Shown here: positions 1 to 6,010 of the stretch, one piece after another
How positions within the stretch are numbered: position 1 is the stretch's first letter
How the letters are laid out: each line of letters starts with the position of its first letter
Assembly: GCA_031260615.1 (NCBI GenBank)
Contig: JAISLG010000124.1
Span: 1 to 8,027 of the forward strand
Origin: Oscillospiraceae bacterium
Lineage (GTDB): Bacteria > Bacillota > Clostridia > Oscillospirales > Ruminococcaceae
Length of the DNA stretch: 8,027 bases
Direction: 5' to 3'
Made by a program: the position numbers and the translations under genes
The notes under the pieces: generated by a model
What the model was told of the DNA's origin: nothing
The model's database searches: none
What the model saw: the letters and a program-made list of their open reading frames with translations, nothing else

Positions 1-399
1 ATTCTCCGCGTGACCCGCGTGTCCCTTAATCCAGTCGAATTTAACCGCGTGCGTATCGCATAATTCAAGCAACTGCCCCCAGAGGTCGGGGTTTAATGCA
101 GGTTTCCCGTCCGACTTAACCCAACCCCGTTTACGCCAACCGACAGCCCATTTCTTTTCGATACCGTCCACTACATACCGCGAATCTGTCCGTACAACCA
201 CGTTACACGGGCGTTTCAGCGCGGACAAACCCGATATAACCGCAGTAAGTTCCATACGGTTATTCGTTGTGTGCGCCTCGCCGCCTGATAGTTCAAGTTC
301 TTTTTTCGTCGGCGTAGTAATCCGAAGTATCGCGCCCCAACCGCCCGGACCCGGGTTCCCCGAACACGCCCCGTCCGTAAATAAATACACTGTATCCAT
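1..399 (-). CDS. rnhA: Ribonuclease HI, C-terminus cut by window edge
   Basis: This enzyme cuts the RNA strand of RNA-DNA hybrids in the cytoplasm, for example in R-loops and primers. I translated 133 open codons from the ATG at 399 to the left edge. The protein begins [20 protein letters not shown], the typical RNase HI start. Catalytic acids are visible at D9 (in FTDG), E50 (in NNRMEL) and D72 (in RTDSRY). The conserved loop KGHAGHAEN carries H127. The last catalytic Asp, about ten residues further on, and the stop codon lie outside the window. About 15-25 residues are missing compared with the usual 145-160. The start overlaps the iorB stop by one base (TAATG) and has no clear Shine-Dalgarno, so translation is probably coupled to iorB. 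The family call is secure; nothing links it functionally to the IOR genes apart from sharing a transcript. Confidence 0.96.
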   Translation of the reverse strand, partial: MDTVYLFTDGACSGNPGPGGWGAILRITTPTKKELELSGGEAHTTNNRMELTAVISGLSALKRPCNVVVRTDSRYVVDGIEKKWAVGWRKRGWVKSDGKPALNPDLWGQLLELCDTHAVKFDWIKGHAGHAEN

Positions 400-965
400 T
401 ATTTATATTCTGCCCCAAATTCAAACGCCTTGATATTAACGTCTTTCACTTTCGGCGGTACTATCTTCACAACGGCATCAAGCCATTTTGCTCCGTTCTC
501 AAACAGCGTTGACAATGCTCCGATAAGAACAGTGTTAAGAGCTTTTGGGTTACCAGCCTTTTTCGCGAGTTCAAGCGCGGGTATTACAGTTAATTCCACG
601 CCGAGGTCGCGTATCTGTTTCGGCAAATCCGCGGGATATTCAACCGCGCCCGTGATAACAGGCATAGACGGTATCTCACTGTCCGCCGATATTATCTTGC
701 CGCCCTTTTTGAGGTATGGTAACGCGCGCGCCGCCTCCGATATTTCAAAGGCAAGGATATAATCCGCTTCGCCCTTGTCGATGAGCGGCGAATACACTTT
801 TTCGCCGTATTTAACATACGTTGTCACCGAGCCGCCGCGCTGTGACATCCCGTGTATTTCGCTCACCTTTACGTCAAATCCCTCGTTCAAAAATACATCG
901 CCGAGTACGCGTGACGCAAGGAGTGTACCCTGTCCGCCCACGCCGCATATCAAAATTGATTTCAT
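399..965 (-). CDS. iorB: Indolepyruvate:ferredoxin oxidoreductase, beta subunit
   Basis: This is the small subunit of the IorAB enzyme, which converts indolepyruvate and other aryl pyruvates plus CoA to aryl-acetyl-CoA, CO2 and reduced ferredoxin. The 188-residue product has the pyruvate-ferredoxin oxidoreductase gamma-type domain. It opens with a glycine-rich motif, ICGVGGQG (residues 6-13), followed by the family signature [11 protein letters not shown] (37-47). Its length is normal for IorB (about 190-200). The ATG at 965 follows iorA by 44 nt. A GGAGAA sequence sits about 12 nt upstream, slightly farther than ideal. The stop codon shares a base with the rnhA start. The same domain occurs in related 2-oxoacid oxidoreductases, but the adjacent iorA with its C-terminal ferredoxin domain makes IorB the best call. 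Confidence 0.93.
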   Translation of the reverse strand: MKSILICGVGGQGTLLASRVLGDVFLNEGFDVKVSEIHGMSQRGGSVTTYVKYGEKVYSPLIDKGEADYILAFEISEAARALPYLKKGGKIISADSEIPSMPVITGAVEYPADLPKQIRDLGVELTVIPALELAKKAGNPKALNTVLIGALSTLFENGAKWLDAVVKIVPPKVKDVNIKAFEFGAEYK

Positions 966-1009
966 ATTTGTTTGCTATTCTCCGTTATTTATATTGCACC
1001 ATACACATT

Positions 1010-2785
1010 TTACTTAATACACCCGAAATTGCACAATCCCTTGCATATTCCGCAACCCACACAGGACGTTTCGTCAATAACCGCACGTTTATCCTTCATT
1101 GATATAGCGGGGCAACCTATCTTCAAACACCCCTTGCACCCTTTGCAATCCGTAATAGTAAGCGGCGCGTTATGCTTGATACCCTTTATGAGGGCGCACG
1201 GACGGCGTGCAATAATAACCGAGGGCAACCCCGTTTCCGTTGCGTATTTGAGGTGCGCGGTTACGGTGTCCTCAACGCTCCCAAGGTCGTAAGGGTCGCA
1301 AACCGATACTTTTTCGACACCCACGGAAGCGCATAACCGTTCCAAATCCACTGCTGAGGCAGGGTCGCCGTATATGTCTTTGCCATTCGCTGGGTTATTT
1401 TGGTGTCCCGTCATACCCGTAATCGAGTTGTCAAGTACAATGTGTACGCAAGCCGATTTATTGTACACGCTGTTGATTAACCCCGTAATACCGCTGTGTA
1501 TGAATGTGCTGTCACCGATAACGGATACTGCTTTGCCCGCATAAGTCGGGTCGGCTTTCAAAAACCCGTGTAATCCACTGATACTCGCTCCCATACAAAC
1601 CGTAGTATCTATCGCGTTAAGCGGTGCGCCCGCTCCGAGTGTGTAACACCCGATGTCGCCGCTCACAAATAATTTATGCTTTGCGAGTATATGGAATACG
1701 CCCCTGTGCGGACACCCGGCGCATAGTACGGGTGGGCGAGGCGGTATATTATCAATCTTGTAACTTACCGCGTTTGTTTCCGTATCGTTTTGTATCTTCT
1801 CGCGAAGGTAACTCTGCGAATATTCATACAACGGCGTGAACAACTTCTCCGTGTAATACACGTCAGTTTTCCCGACAACGTCAAACGCTCCGATTGAACG
1901 GCATTTGTTTTCGATAAACGGGTCGAGTTCCTCAATGACGTATACTGTTCCCCCTGCGTTGTGTATTGTCTTGCCGAAGTCAAATAATAAATCTGTGGGT
2001 AGTGGATTTACTGTTCCGAGTTTTAGGTACGACACACTGTCGCCGAACACTTCGCGCGCGTAGAGGTATGCTGTTCCGCTTGTAATGATACCGATTTTAC
2101 GGTCGTTGTATATTGTTTGGTTTAGGGAGCTGTTGAAGAAGTCCACATCGAGGTTATACATACGTTCCTCGACAACGGCGTGTTTTTTCGTAGCATTCAC
2201 GGGTATCATAACATACTTTGCCGAGTCTTTGGCGTATGGTTTCTTTTCGGGAACAATTCGTTCCCCGATTTCAACGAGGGAACGGCTATGCGACACACGC
2301 GTTTGCAAGCGGAGTAATACAGGGGTATCGTATTTTTCCGACAACTCAAACGCGGCTTTGACAAATTCCAAACATTCGGCACTGTCGGAGGGTTCGAGCA
2401 TAGGCAATTTAGCGGCGAGCGCGTAGTTACGGCTGTCCTGTTCATTCTGGGAACTATGCGCTCCCGGGTCATCGGCAACGGCGATTACCAAACCGCCGCG
2501 CACCCCCGTGTAACTCGCGGTGAATAACGGGTCGGCGGCGACATTTATCCCGACGTGTTTCATAGCGCAAAACGCGCGTTTCCCGGCAATGGACGCGCCG
2601 ATTGCCGTTTCGAGAGCAACCTTTTCATTCGGTGCCCATTCGCAGTAAATATCCGATTTCGGATATTCGGACAGACATTCGGTAATCTCCGTGGACGGAG
2701 TTCCGGGGTAAGAGGATACAACCTCGCAACCGGCTTCATAAATGCCGCGTGCCACCGCGAAGTTACCGAGCAGTAATTGTTTCAT
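1010..2785 (-). CDS. iorA: Indolepyruvate:ferredoxin oxidoreductase, alpha subunit
   Basis: This is the catalytic, thiamine-pyrophosphate-dependent subunit of IorAB, acting in anaerobic breakdown of aromatic amino acids. The 591-residue product starts MKQLLLGNFAVARGIYEAG. Residues 1 to about 165 form the pyrimidine-binding domain (SYPGTPSTEI 25-34; NEKVALETAIGAS 53-65). The TPP/Mg-binding domain carries CAGCPHRG (355-362), GDIGC (376-380), GDSTFIHSG (424-432) and DNSITGMTGHQ (452-462). The C-terminus holds two 4Fe-4S motifs: C547-x2-C550-x2-C553-x4-C558-P and C575-x2-C578-x2-C581-x3-C585. The second lacks the usual Pro after its fourth Cys and has an extra C589. I chose the ATG at 2785: AAAGG lies 5 nt upstream and the family N-terminus starts there. 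An in-frame TTG at 2848 is part of the -35 box and cannot be translated from this promoter. Confidence 0.96.
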   Translation of the reverse strand: MKQLLLGNFAVARGIYEAGCEVVSSYPGTPSTEITECLSEYPKSDIYCEWAPNEKVALETAIGASIAGKRAFCAMKHVGINVAADPLFTASYTGVRGGLVIAVADDPGAHSSQNEQDSRNYALAAKLPMLEPSDSAECLEFVKAAFELSEKYDTPVLLRLQTRVSHSRSLVEIGERIVPEKKPYAKDSAKYVMIPVNATKKHAVVEERMYNLDVDFFNSSLNQTIYNDRKIGIITSGTAYLYAREVFGDSVSYLKLGTVNPLPTDLLFDFGKTIHNAGGTVYVIEELDPFIENKCRSIGAFDVVGKTDVYYTEKLFTPLYEYSQSYLREKIQNDTETNAVSYKIDNIPPRPPVLCAGCPHRGVFHILAKHKLFVSGDIGCYTLGAGAPLNAIDTTVCMGASISGLHGFLKADPTYAGKAVSVIGDSTFIHSGITGLINSVYNKSACVHIVLDNSITGMTGHQNNPANGKDIYGDPASAVDLERLCASVGVEKVSVCDPYDLGSVEDTVTAHLKYATETGLPSVIIARRPCALIKGIKHNAPLTITDCKGCKGCLKIGCPAISMKDKRAVIDETSCVGCGICKGLCNFGCIK

Positions 2786-2819
2786 AGTTTCCTTTGCAGT
2801 AAAATAAGTTAATGGTAAA

Positions 2820-2848
2820 ATTATAACGCCTATTTGTATTGTTTTCAA
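2820..2848 (-). promoter_or_regulatory. SigA-type promoter for iorA-iorB-rnhA
   Basis: Read on the minus strand, TTGAAA (2848-2843) and TATAAT (2825-2820) are separated by exactly 17 nt. The -10 box is perfect and the -35 box matches four of six bases. Transcription would start near 2813, giving a leader of about 28 nt before the iorA ATG. It is the only strong promoter seen upstream of this operon, so it probably drives all three genes. Confidence 0.85.
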
Positions 2849-2862
2849 GTATAAAAGGAAAC

Positions 2863-2903
2863 GGGGGAATATGGGGGAATTTCGAGCGACAGAACGTCGC
2901 CCC
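2863..2903. repeat. G-rich 10-bp tandem repeat with short hairpin
   Basis: Two near-identical 10-mers (acgggggaat, atgggggaat) sit at 2861-2880. They are followed by a 5-bp stem, GCGAC (2886-2890) and GTCGC (2896-2900), with loop AGAAC and then CCC. The G-runs could pair with the trailing C-run around an 8-nt bulge. The block lies between the two divergent promoters and is more G-rich than its AT-rich surroundings. It looks like a small intergenic element, possibly dispersed in the genome, but copy number cannot be judged from one window. It is not followed by a T-tract, so it is unlikely to be a terminator. Confidence 0.5.
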
Positions 2904-2928
2904 TACATTATTGCTAATATCATTGATT

Positions 2929-2948
2929 GGTTAATTTTGTGATTAACC
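2929..2948. promoter_or_regulatory. 7-bp inverted repeat, candidate regulator site
   Basis: GGTTAAT (2929-2935) and ATTAACC (2942-2948) are perfect inverted repeats with a 6-nt centre. The centre lies about 57 bp before the predicted flagellar transcription start, ending 12 bp before the -35 box. This is a usual position for an activator dimer. The regulator is not identifiable from the sequence. A chance AT-rich palindrome is possible. Confidence 0.4.
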
Positions 2949-2960
2949 TTAAAATTCCAC

Positions 2961-2989
2961 TTGACGATATTCAATTTTGGGTGTAATAT
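2961..2989 (+). promoter_or_regulatory. SigA-type promoter for the flgF-flgG-cheC-cheD unit
   Basis: TTGACG (2961-2966) and TAATAT (2984-2989) are spaced by 17 nt. Each matches five of six consensus bases. Transcription would begin near 2996, about 23 nt before the ATG at 3019. It is a housekeeping-type promoter rather than a flagellar sigma-28 type (TAAA...GCCGATAA), which I did not find here. No other clear promoter was seen before cheD, so it may serve all four genes. Confidence 0.82.
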
Positions 2990-3018
2990 TACAGGATAAT
3001 ATTATAAGGGACTTTTCA

Positions 3019-3939
3019 ATGTTAAGAGGGTTCTATAATGCCGCTCAGGGTATGATAGTCAAGCAGCGGCAAATCGACACTATAAGCAACAACATAACAA
3101 ACTCTACAACCGCTGGTTACCGCAAGGACGAGGCGGTGTTAAACACGTTCAAGGAAATGCTCGGGCTTGTGAATAACAGGCGGCAAACATCGGGTACTTT
3201 CGCGCAAACATACGTTGATTTCAACAAGACGAATTTAGAACAAAGCAATTTTAATTTTACGGACAGCACATTTGACATAGGGTTGTACGGGAACGTGTAC
3301 TTCACAATCGCGAACGATACCATACACGGCGACCCACAGGTTTACCAATCCACGCCGACTGAGGACGAAACCGACAGCCCGAATAATGTCGTACCTCCGC
3401 AGATTGCAAATGTGTATCAGCGGTCGAACGGTACAGTTGCGTATCAGGCTATCAACGCCAGCGGATACGAAGTAACGGAAAACGGCGGTAATTTACTTAC
3501 CCGAAACGGGCAGTTTGAGTTAGACGGCGACGGGTATTTATGCCTTAATGCCGCGGGGCGCGTACAAGGATTAGGCGGCGATATTTACCTCGGCACAGAT
3601 AACTTCACGGTGGACGAGGACGGAGCAATATACACGTTCGATGCCGACAACCGACCGCAATATGTGGACACGTTATTACTCACTTACATTCCACCCGAGG
3701 CGGACGTTACCAAAGTCGGGGATAATTTGTATAAATATACAGGCGAAGAAACTTTGCCGATAGGCGAGGGTTTTACGGTTATACAGGGCGCGTACGAAAT
3801 GTCAAACGTGGACGTGAACAAGGAAGTTACAAGGCTAATGGCGGTGCAACGCCTGTTCGAGGCGAATAGTGCCGTACTCAAACAACTCGATACACAGAAT
3901 GCTAAGTCCGCCTCGCTTATCGGTTTGGCAAAAATATAA
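3019..3939 (+). CDS. flgF: Flagellar rod / hook-basal-body protein, FlgF (FlhO) type
   Basis: This is a structural protein of the flagellar rod, exported through the flagellar type III apparatus and assembled outside the membrane. The 306-residue product has the N-terminal rod motif QIDTISNNITNSTTAGYRK (18-36) and the C-terminal signature SNVDVNKEVTRLMAVQRLFE (262-281). The central beta domain carries LTRNGQFELDGDGYL (160-174). It is longer than the usual 250-270 residues. Most of the excess lies between YFTIAND (94-100) and LTRNG (160), where relatives have a short link. The ATG at 3019 has AAGGGA 7 nt upstream; the in-frame TTG at 2977 lies inside the promoter spacer and is rejected. flgG follows after 57 nt. 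FlgF versus another FlgG-family paralogue is the main uncertainty. Confidence 0.85.
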   Translation: MLRGFYNAAQGMIVKQRQIDTISNNITNSTTAGYRKDEAVLNTFKEMLGLVNNRRQTSGTFAQTYVDFNKTNLEQSNFNFTDSTFDIGLYGNVYFTIANDTIHGDPQVYQSTPTEDETDSPNNVVPPQIANVYQRSNGTVAYQAINASGYEVTENGGNLLTRNGQFELDGDGYLCLNAAGRVQGLGGDIYLGTDNFTVDEDGAIYTFDADNRPQYVDTLLLTYIPPEADVTKVGDNLYKYTGEETLPIGEGFTVIQGAYEMSNVDVNKEVTRLMAVQRLFEANSAVLKQLDTQNAKSASLIGLAKI

Positions 3940-3975
3940 CAGTGAACAAAATATAACAGTGAACAAAATATAAAG
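3931..3975 (+). repeat. 17-bp direct tandem repeat at the flgF stop
   Basis: The unit aaaatataacagtgaac occurs at 3931-3947 and 3948-3964, identically, followed by a partial third copy (aaaatataa) at 3965-3973. The first copy includes the last codons and TAA stop of flgF; the rest is in the intergenic spacer before flgG. It looks like replication slippage. The repeat also includes a second TAA, but the 17-nt period puts that copy out of frame. Confidence 0.9.
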
Positions 3976-3996
3976 ATAATTTTTATCAGGAACTAA

Positions 3997-4755
3997 ATGA
4001 CTACATCTTTTTACACGGGTATGACGGGGCTTATCGCCGAACAACAGGCGATGAACATCTACTCGAACAATATTGCAAACATCAACACAGTCGGGTACAA
4101 GCCACTCCGCCCGTCATTCGCGGATTGCGTGTATACGATACAACGCGAAACCGAACTTGATTGGCAAACGGGACACGGCGCGTACGTCTACAAAACCGAT
4201 TTTATGTATGAGCAAAGCGGTTTCCAGACAACCGAACAGCCCCTCGACTTTGCAATCGGCGGCGACTGTTATTTTATGGTTGCGGACAGGGACGGGCAAA
4301 CATATTTAACGCGCGACGGCTCGTTTAACCTTACGAATAACGTCGACTCGGGTCAATGGGAACTCGTGAACGACGCGGGCGAATATGTCCTCGACCGCGA
4401 GGGCAACCATATCCCGATTCCATTTTTGATGGGTATCAATGAACTCGGCGATGAATACACAACCACAGACATCGACTATGACGCACTCCAAGACGCAATT
4501 GGTCTGTTTGCTGTTCCGAACAACTTTGGGCTTGACCAAGCCGATACAAACCACTTTGCAGTAACGGCGCGGTCGGGCAACCCAGTACCCGTTACGGCTG
4601 GGTATCAACTCGAACGCGGATACCTTGAAATGTCCGCCGTTGACCTCGCCACCGAAATGGTACATTTAATCGAAACCCAACGCGCGTATCAACTCGCCTC
4701 GAAAGTTATATCCACCTCCGACGAGTTGGCTCGTATAGCAAACAACCTTCGATAA
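3997..4755 (+). CDS. flgG: Flagellar rod protein, FlgG (FlhP) type
   Basis: This is a second rod protein of the flagellar basal body, normally the distal rod. The 252-residue product is the usual length. It has the N-terminal motif YSNNIANINTVGYKPLRPSF (22-41), a central LTRDGSFNL (104-112), and a C-terminus very close to FlgG: GYLEMSAVDLATEMVHLIET (208-227), followed by QRAYQLASKVISTSDELARIANNLR. Start: ATG at 3997 with AGGA at 3988-3991, five bases upstream. A weak 5-bp hairpin (GATAA/TTATC, 3975-3987) sits directly before the ribosome binding site. The upstream flgF and downstream cheC are co-oriented. It shares only the terminal motifs with the preceding protein, so the two are diverged paralogues, not a recent duplication. 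Confidence 0.9.
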   Translation: MTTSFYTGMTGLIAEQQAMNIYSNNIANINTVGYKPLRPSFADCVYTIQRETELDWQTGHGAYVYKTDFMYEQSGFQTTEQPLDFAIGGDCYFMVADRDGQTYLTRDGSFNLTNNVDSGQWELVNDAGEYVLDREGNHIPIPFLMGINELGDEYTTTDIDYDALQDAIGLFAVPNNFGLDQADTNHFAVTARSGNPVPVTAGYQLERGYLEMSAVDLATEMVHLIETQRAYQLASKVISTSDELARIANNLR

Positions 4756-4794
4756 ATATAATTTGAGTAAAGGTGCTTAGAATAGGAGCAGCAA

Positions 4795-5418
4795 ATGTTA
4801 AATAAATTTGAAGACCTAAACGATATTCAACTCGATGTCCTGAAAGAAATTGGGAATATCGGGTCGGGCAACGCGGCGAACGCGCTTTCCTCGATGATTG
4901 GTAAAAGCATCGAGATTGAAATGCCGTCCGTCAAGATACTTGGCTTTCAAGAGGCTATCGAACAAAACGGCTCTCCCGAAGATGTTGTCGGGGCGGTGCT
5001 GATACGGCTTAAAGGCAATATCGAGGGTATGGTACTCCTTATTATCGAGGAGGATTTTGCGGAACTCGTCCTCGAAACATTTTTCGGGGCAGACCCGCTC
5101 AATGGAAAACTCCTTGAATTTGACGAAGGGCGCAAATCCGCGCTCGCCGAAGTCGGGAATATAATGGGCAGTTCGTACGTCAACGCAATCTCCGACTTGT
5201 CACAACTCAAAATTGATATTGAACTCCCGTCATACACTGCCGATATGCTCGGTGCGATAATGTCCGTACCCGTAATCGAGTTCGGCGAAGTTGGGGACAA
5301 ACTCCTCTGTATAGATAAGAAAATGCGTATTAACGGCGTGTCCGTGAAGTCAAATATGTTACTTATCCCGACTGTTGAATCGCTCACCACCCTGTTCGGC
5401 AAACTCGGCGTACAGTGA
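4795..5418 (+). CDS. cheC: CheY-P phosphatase CheC
   Basis: CheC removes phosphate from CheY-P to reset the flagellar motor signal, and its activity is raised by CheD. The 207-residue product contains two pseudo-symmetric active-site helices. The first is D14-x3-E18-x2-N21-x22-P44 (EIGNIGSGNAANAL). The second is S115-x3-E119-x2-N122-x22-P145 (EVGNIMGSSYVNAI). Both carry the E and N pair needed for phosphatase activity, so this is the two-site CheC type and not CheX. There is no SpoA/FliN domain, which excludes FliY. ATG at 4795 has AGGAG at 4784-4788, six bases upstream. It follows flgG by 39 nt and is followed by cheD after 51 nt. Confidence 0.95.
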   Translation: MLNKFEDLNDIQLDVLKEIGNIGSGNAANALSSMIGKSIEIEMPSVKILGFQEAIEQNGSPEDVVGAVLIRLKGNIEGMVLLIIEEDFAELVLETFFGADPLNGKLLEFDEGRKSALAEVGNIMGSSYVNAISDLSQLKIDIELPSYTADMLGAIMSVPVIEFGEVGDKLLCIDKKMRINGVSVKSNMLLIPTVESLTTLFGKLGVQ

Positions 5419-5457
5419 TTTTGTTTCGACTCAGCCCTTTTTTCAGGGGCGGTTATT

Positions 5458-5463
5458 AGGAGG
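5458..5463 (+). promoter_or_regulatory. Ribosome binding site fixing the TTG start of cheD
   Basis: A perfect AGGAGG lies six bases before TTG at 5470. This strong site compensates for the weak start codon and supports a TTG start, which also gives the expected CheD N-terminus. Confidence 0.88.
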
Positions 5464-5469
5464 CGTTTC

Positions 5470-5946
5470 TTGATTAACGTAGGTATTTCGGATTGGAAGT
5501 TAGGGCAGGGCGAGGACATTATTGTCACTTACGCGCTCGGTTCTTGTATTGGCATTTGTATGTACGACAAAAACAAACCTGTCGGAGGGTTGTCACACAT
5601 TATGCTCCCCGACAGTACATCGAACGCGGATAAAACATCGCTTAACCGTATGAAATTCGCGGACACCGCAGTCCCTGATATGCACGCCGCGTTACTTAAA
5701 AAGGGCGCGTCGGCAAGTACAATGGTTGCGAAAATTGCGGGGGGAGCATTGATGTTCGCGACAAATTCCGAGCGATTTAATATCGGTGAACGCAATGTCG
5801 CGGCGGTCAAAGCGGCACTCGCAAAGATACACGTTCCCATTATTGCCAACGACACGGGGGCAAATTACGGGCGTACTGTATTTTTCTACCCCGGCACGGG
5901 TAAGGTCGAAGTCAAGTCCACGGTTATGGGTTGCAAACTCATTTAA
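5470..5946 (+). CDS. cheD: Chemoreceptor glutamine deamidase CheD
   Basis: CheD deamidates specific glutamines on methyl-accepting chemoreceptors and binds CheC, stimulating its phosphatase. The 158-residue product is of normal length. It carries the conserved VTYALGSCIGICMYD region with nucleophile C26, then GGLSHIMLP with catalytic H43; T20 matches the third active-site position. Further family features are the KIAGGALMF segment (residues 89-97) and the GANYGRTVFFYPGTGKV stretch. Translation begins at TTG 5470, backed by AGGAGG at 5458-5463; no internal ATG precedes the active site. It is the last gene of the plus-strand unit, and its stop is 16 nt before the terminator stem. The neighbouring CheC is its known partner. 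Confidence 0.95.
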   Translation: MINVGISDWKLGQGEDIIVTYALGSCIGICMYDKNKPVGGLSHIMLPDSTSNADKTSLNRMKFADTAVPDMHAALLKKGASASTMVAKIAGGALMFATNSERFNIGERNVAAVKAALAKIHVPIIANDTGANYGRTVFFYPGTGKVEVKSTVMGCKLI

Positions 5947-5962
5947 CTTAAAACAATAAAAC

Positions 5963-5994
5963 CACAAGCCGCCATTTATAATTGGCGGCTTGTG
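5963..5994. terminator. Bidirectional intrinsic terminator between cheD and fliH
   Basis: CACAAGCCGCCA (5963-5974) and TGGCGGCTTGTG (5983-5994) form a perfect 12-bp stem with an 8-nt loop. On the minus strand it is followed by GTTTTATTGTTTT (5962-5950), a good T-tract for ending fliH. On the plus strand the following bases (TTAGTTGTTGGG) are less T-rich, so termination of cheD may be weaker. The stem sits exactly 16 nt from both stop codons. Confidence 0.92.
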
Positions 5995-6010
5995 TTAGTT
6001 GTTGGGTTGA

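Noticed and set aside
2786..2848. TTG start at 2848 extending IorA by 21 residues
   Set aside because: That TTG is the first three bases of the predicted -35 box, upstream of the transcription start. The ATG at 2785 has a good ribosome binding site and the family N-terminus.
2977..3018. TTG start at 2977 extending the FlgF-type protein by 14 residues
   Set aside because: It lies in the spacer of the predicted promoter; ATG 3019 has AAGGGA seven bases upstream.
4306..4665. 119-residue minus-strand open frame opposite flgG
   Set aside because: It is fully contained in flgG, with no motif and no credible translation start.
3019..4755. flgF and flgG as a recent tandem duplication
   Set aside because: They share only the terminal rod motifs; the central parts differ in length and sequence. 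They are old paralogues.
5434..5450. Short hairpin (CCCT/AGGG) between cheC and cheD
   Set aside because: The stem has only four to five pairs and no T-tract follows it, so it does not support a terminator or attenuator.
4947..5528. 193-residue minus-strand open frame opposite cheC
   Set aside because: It is the antisense of a clear CheC, is Ser/Ile/Pro-rich as such shadows are, and has no recognisable domain or ribosome binding site.
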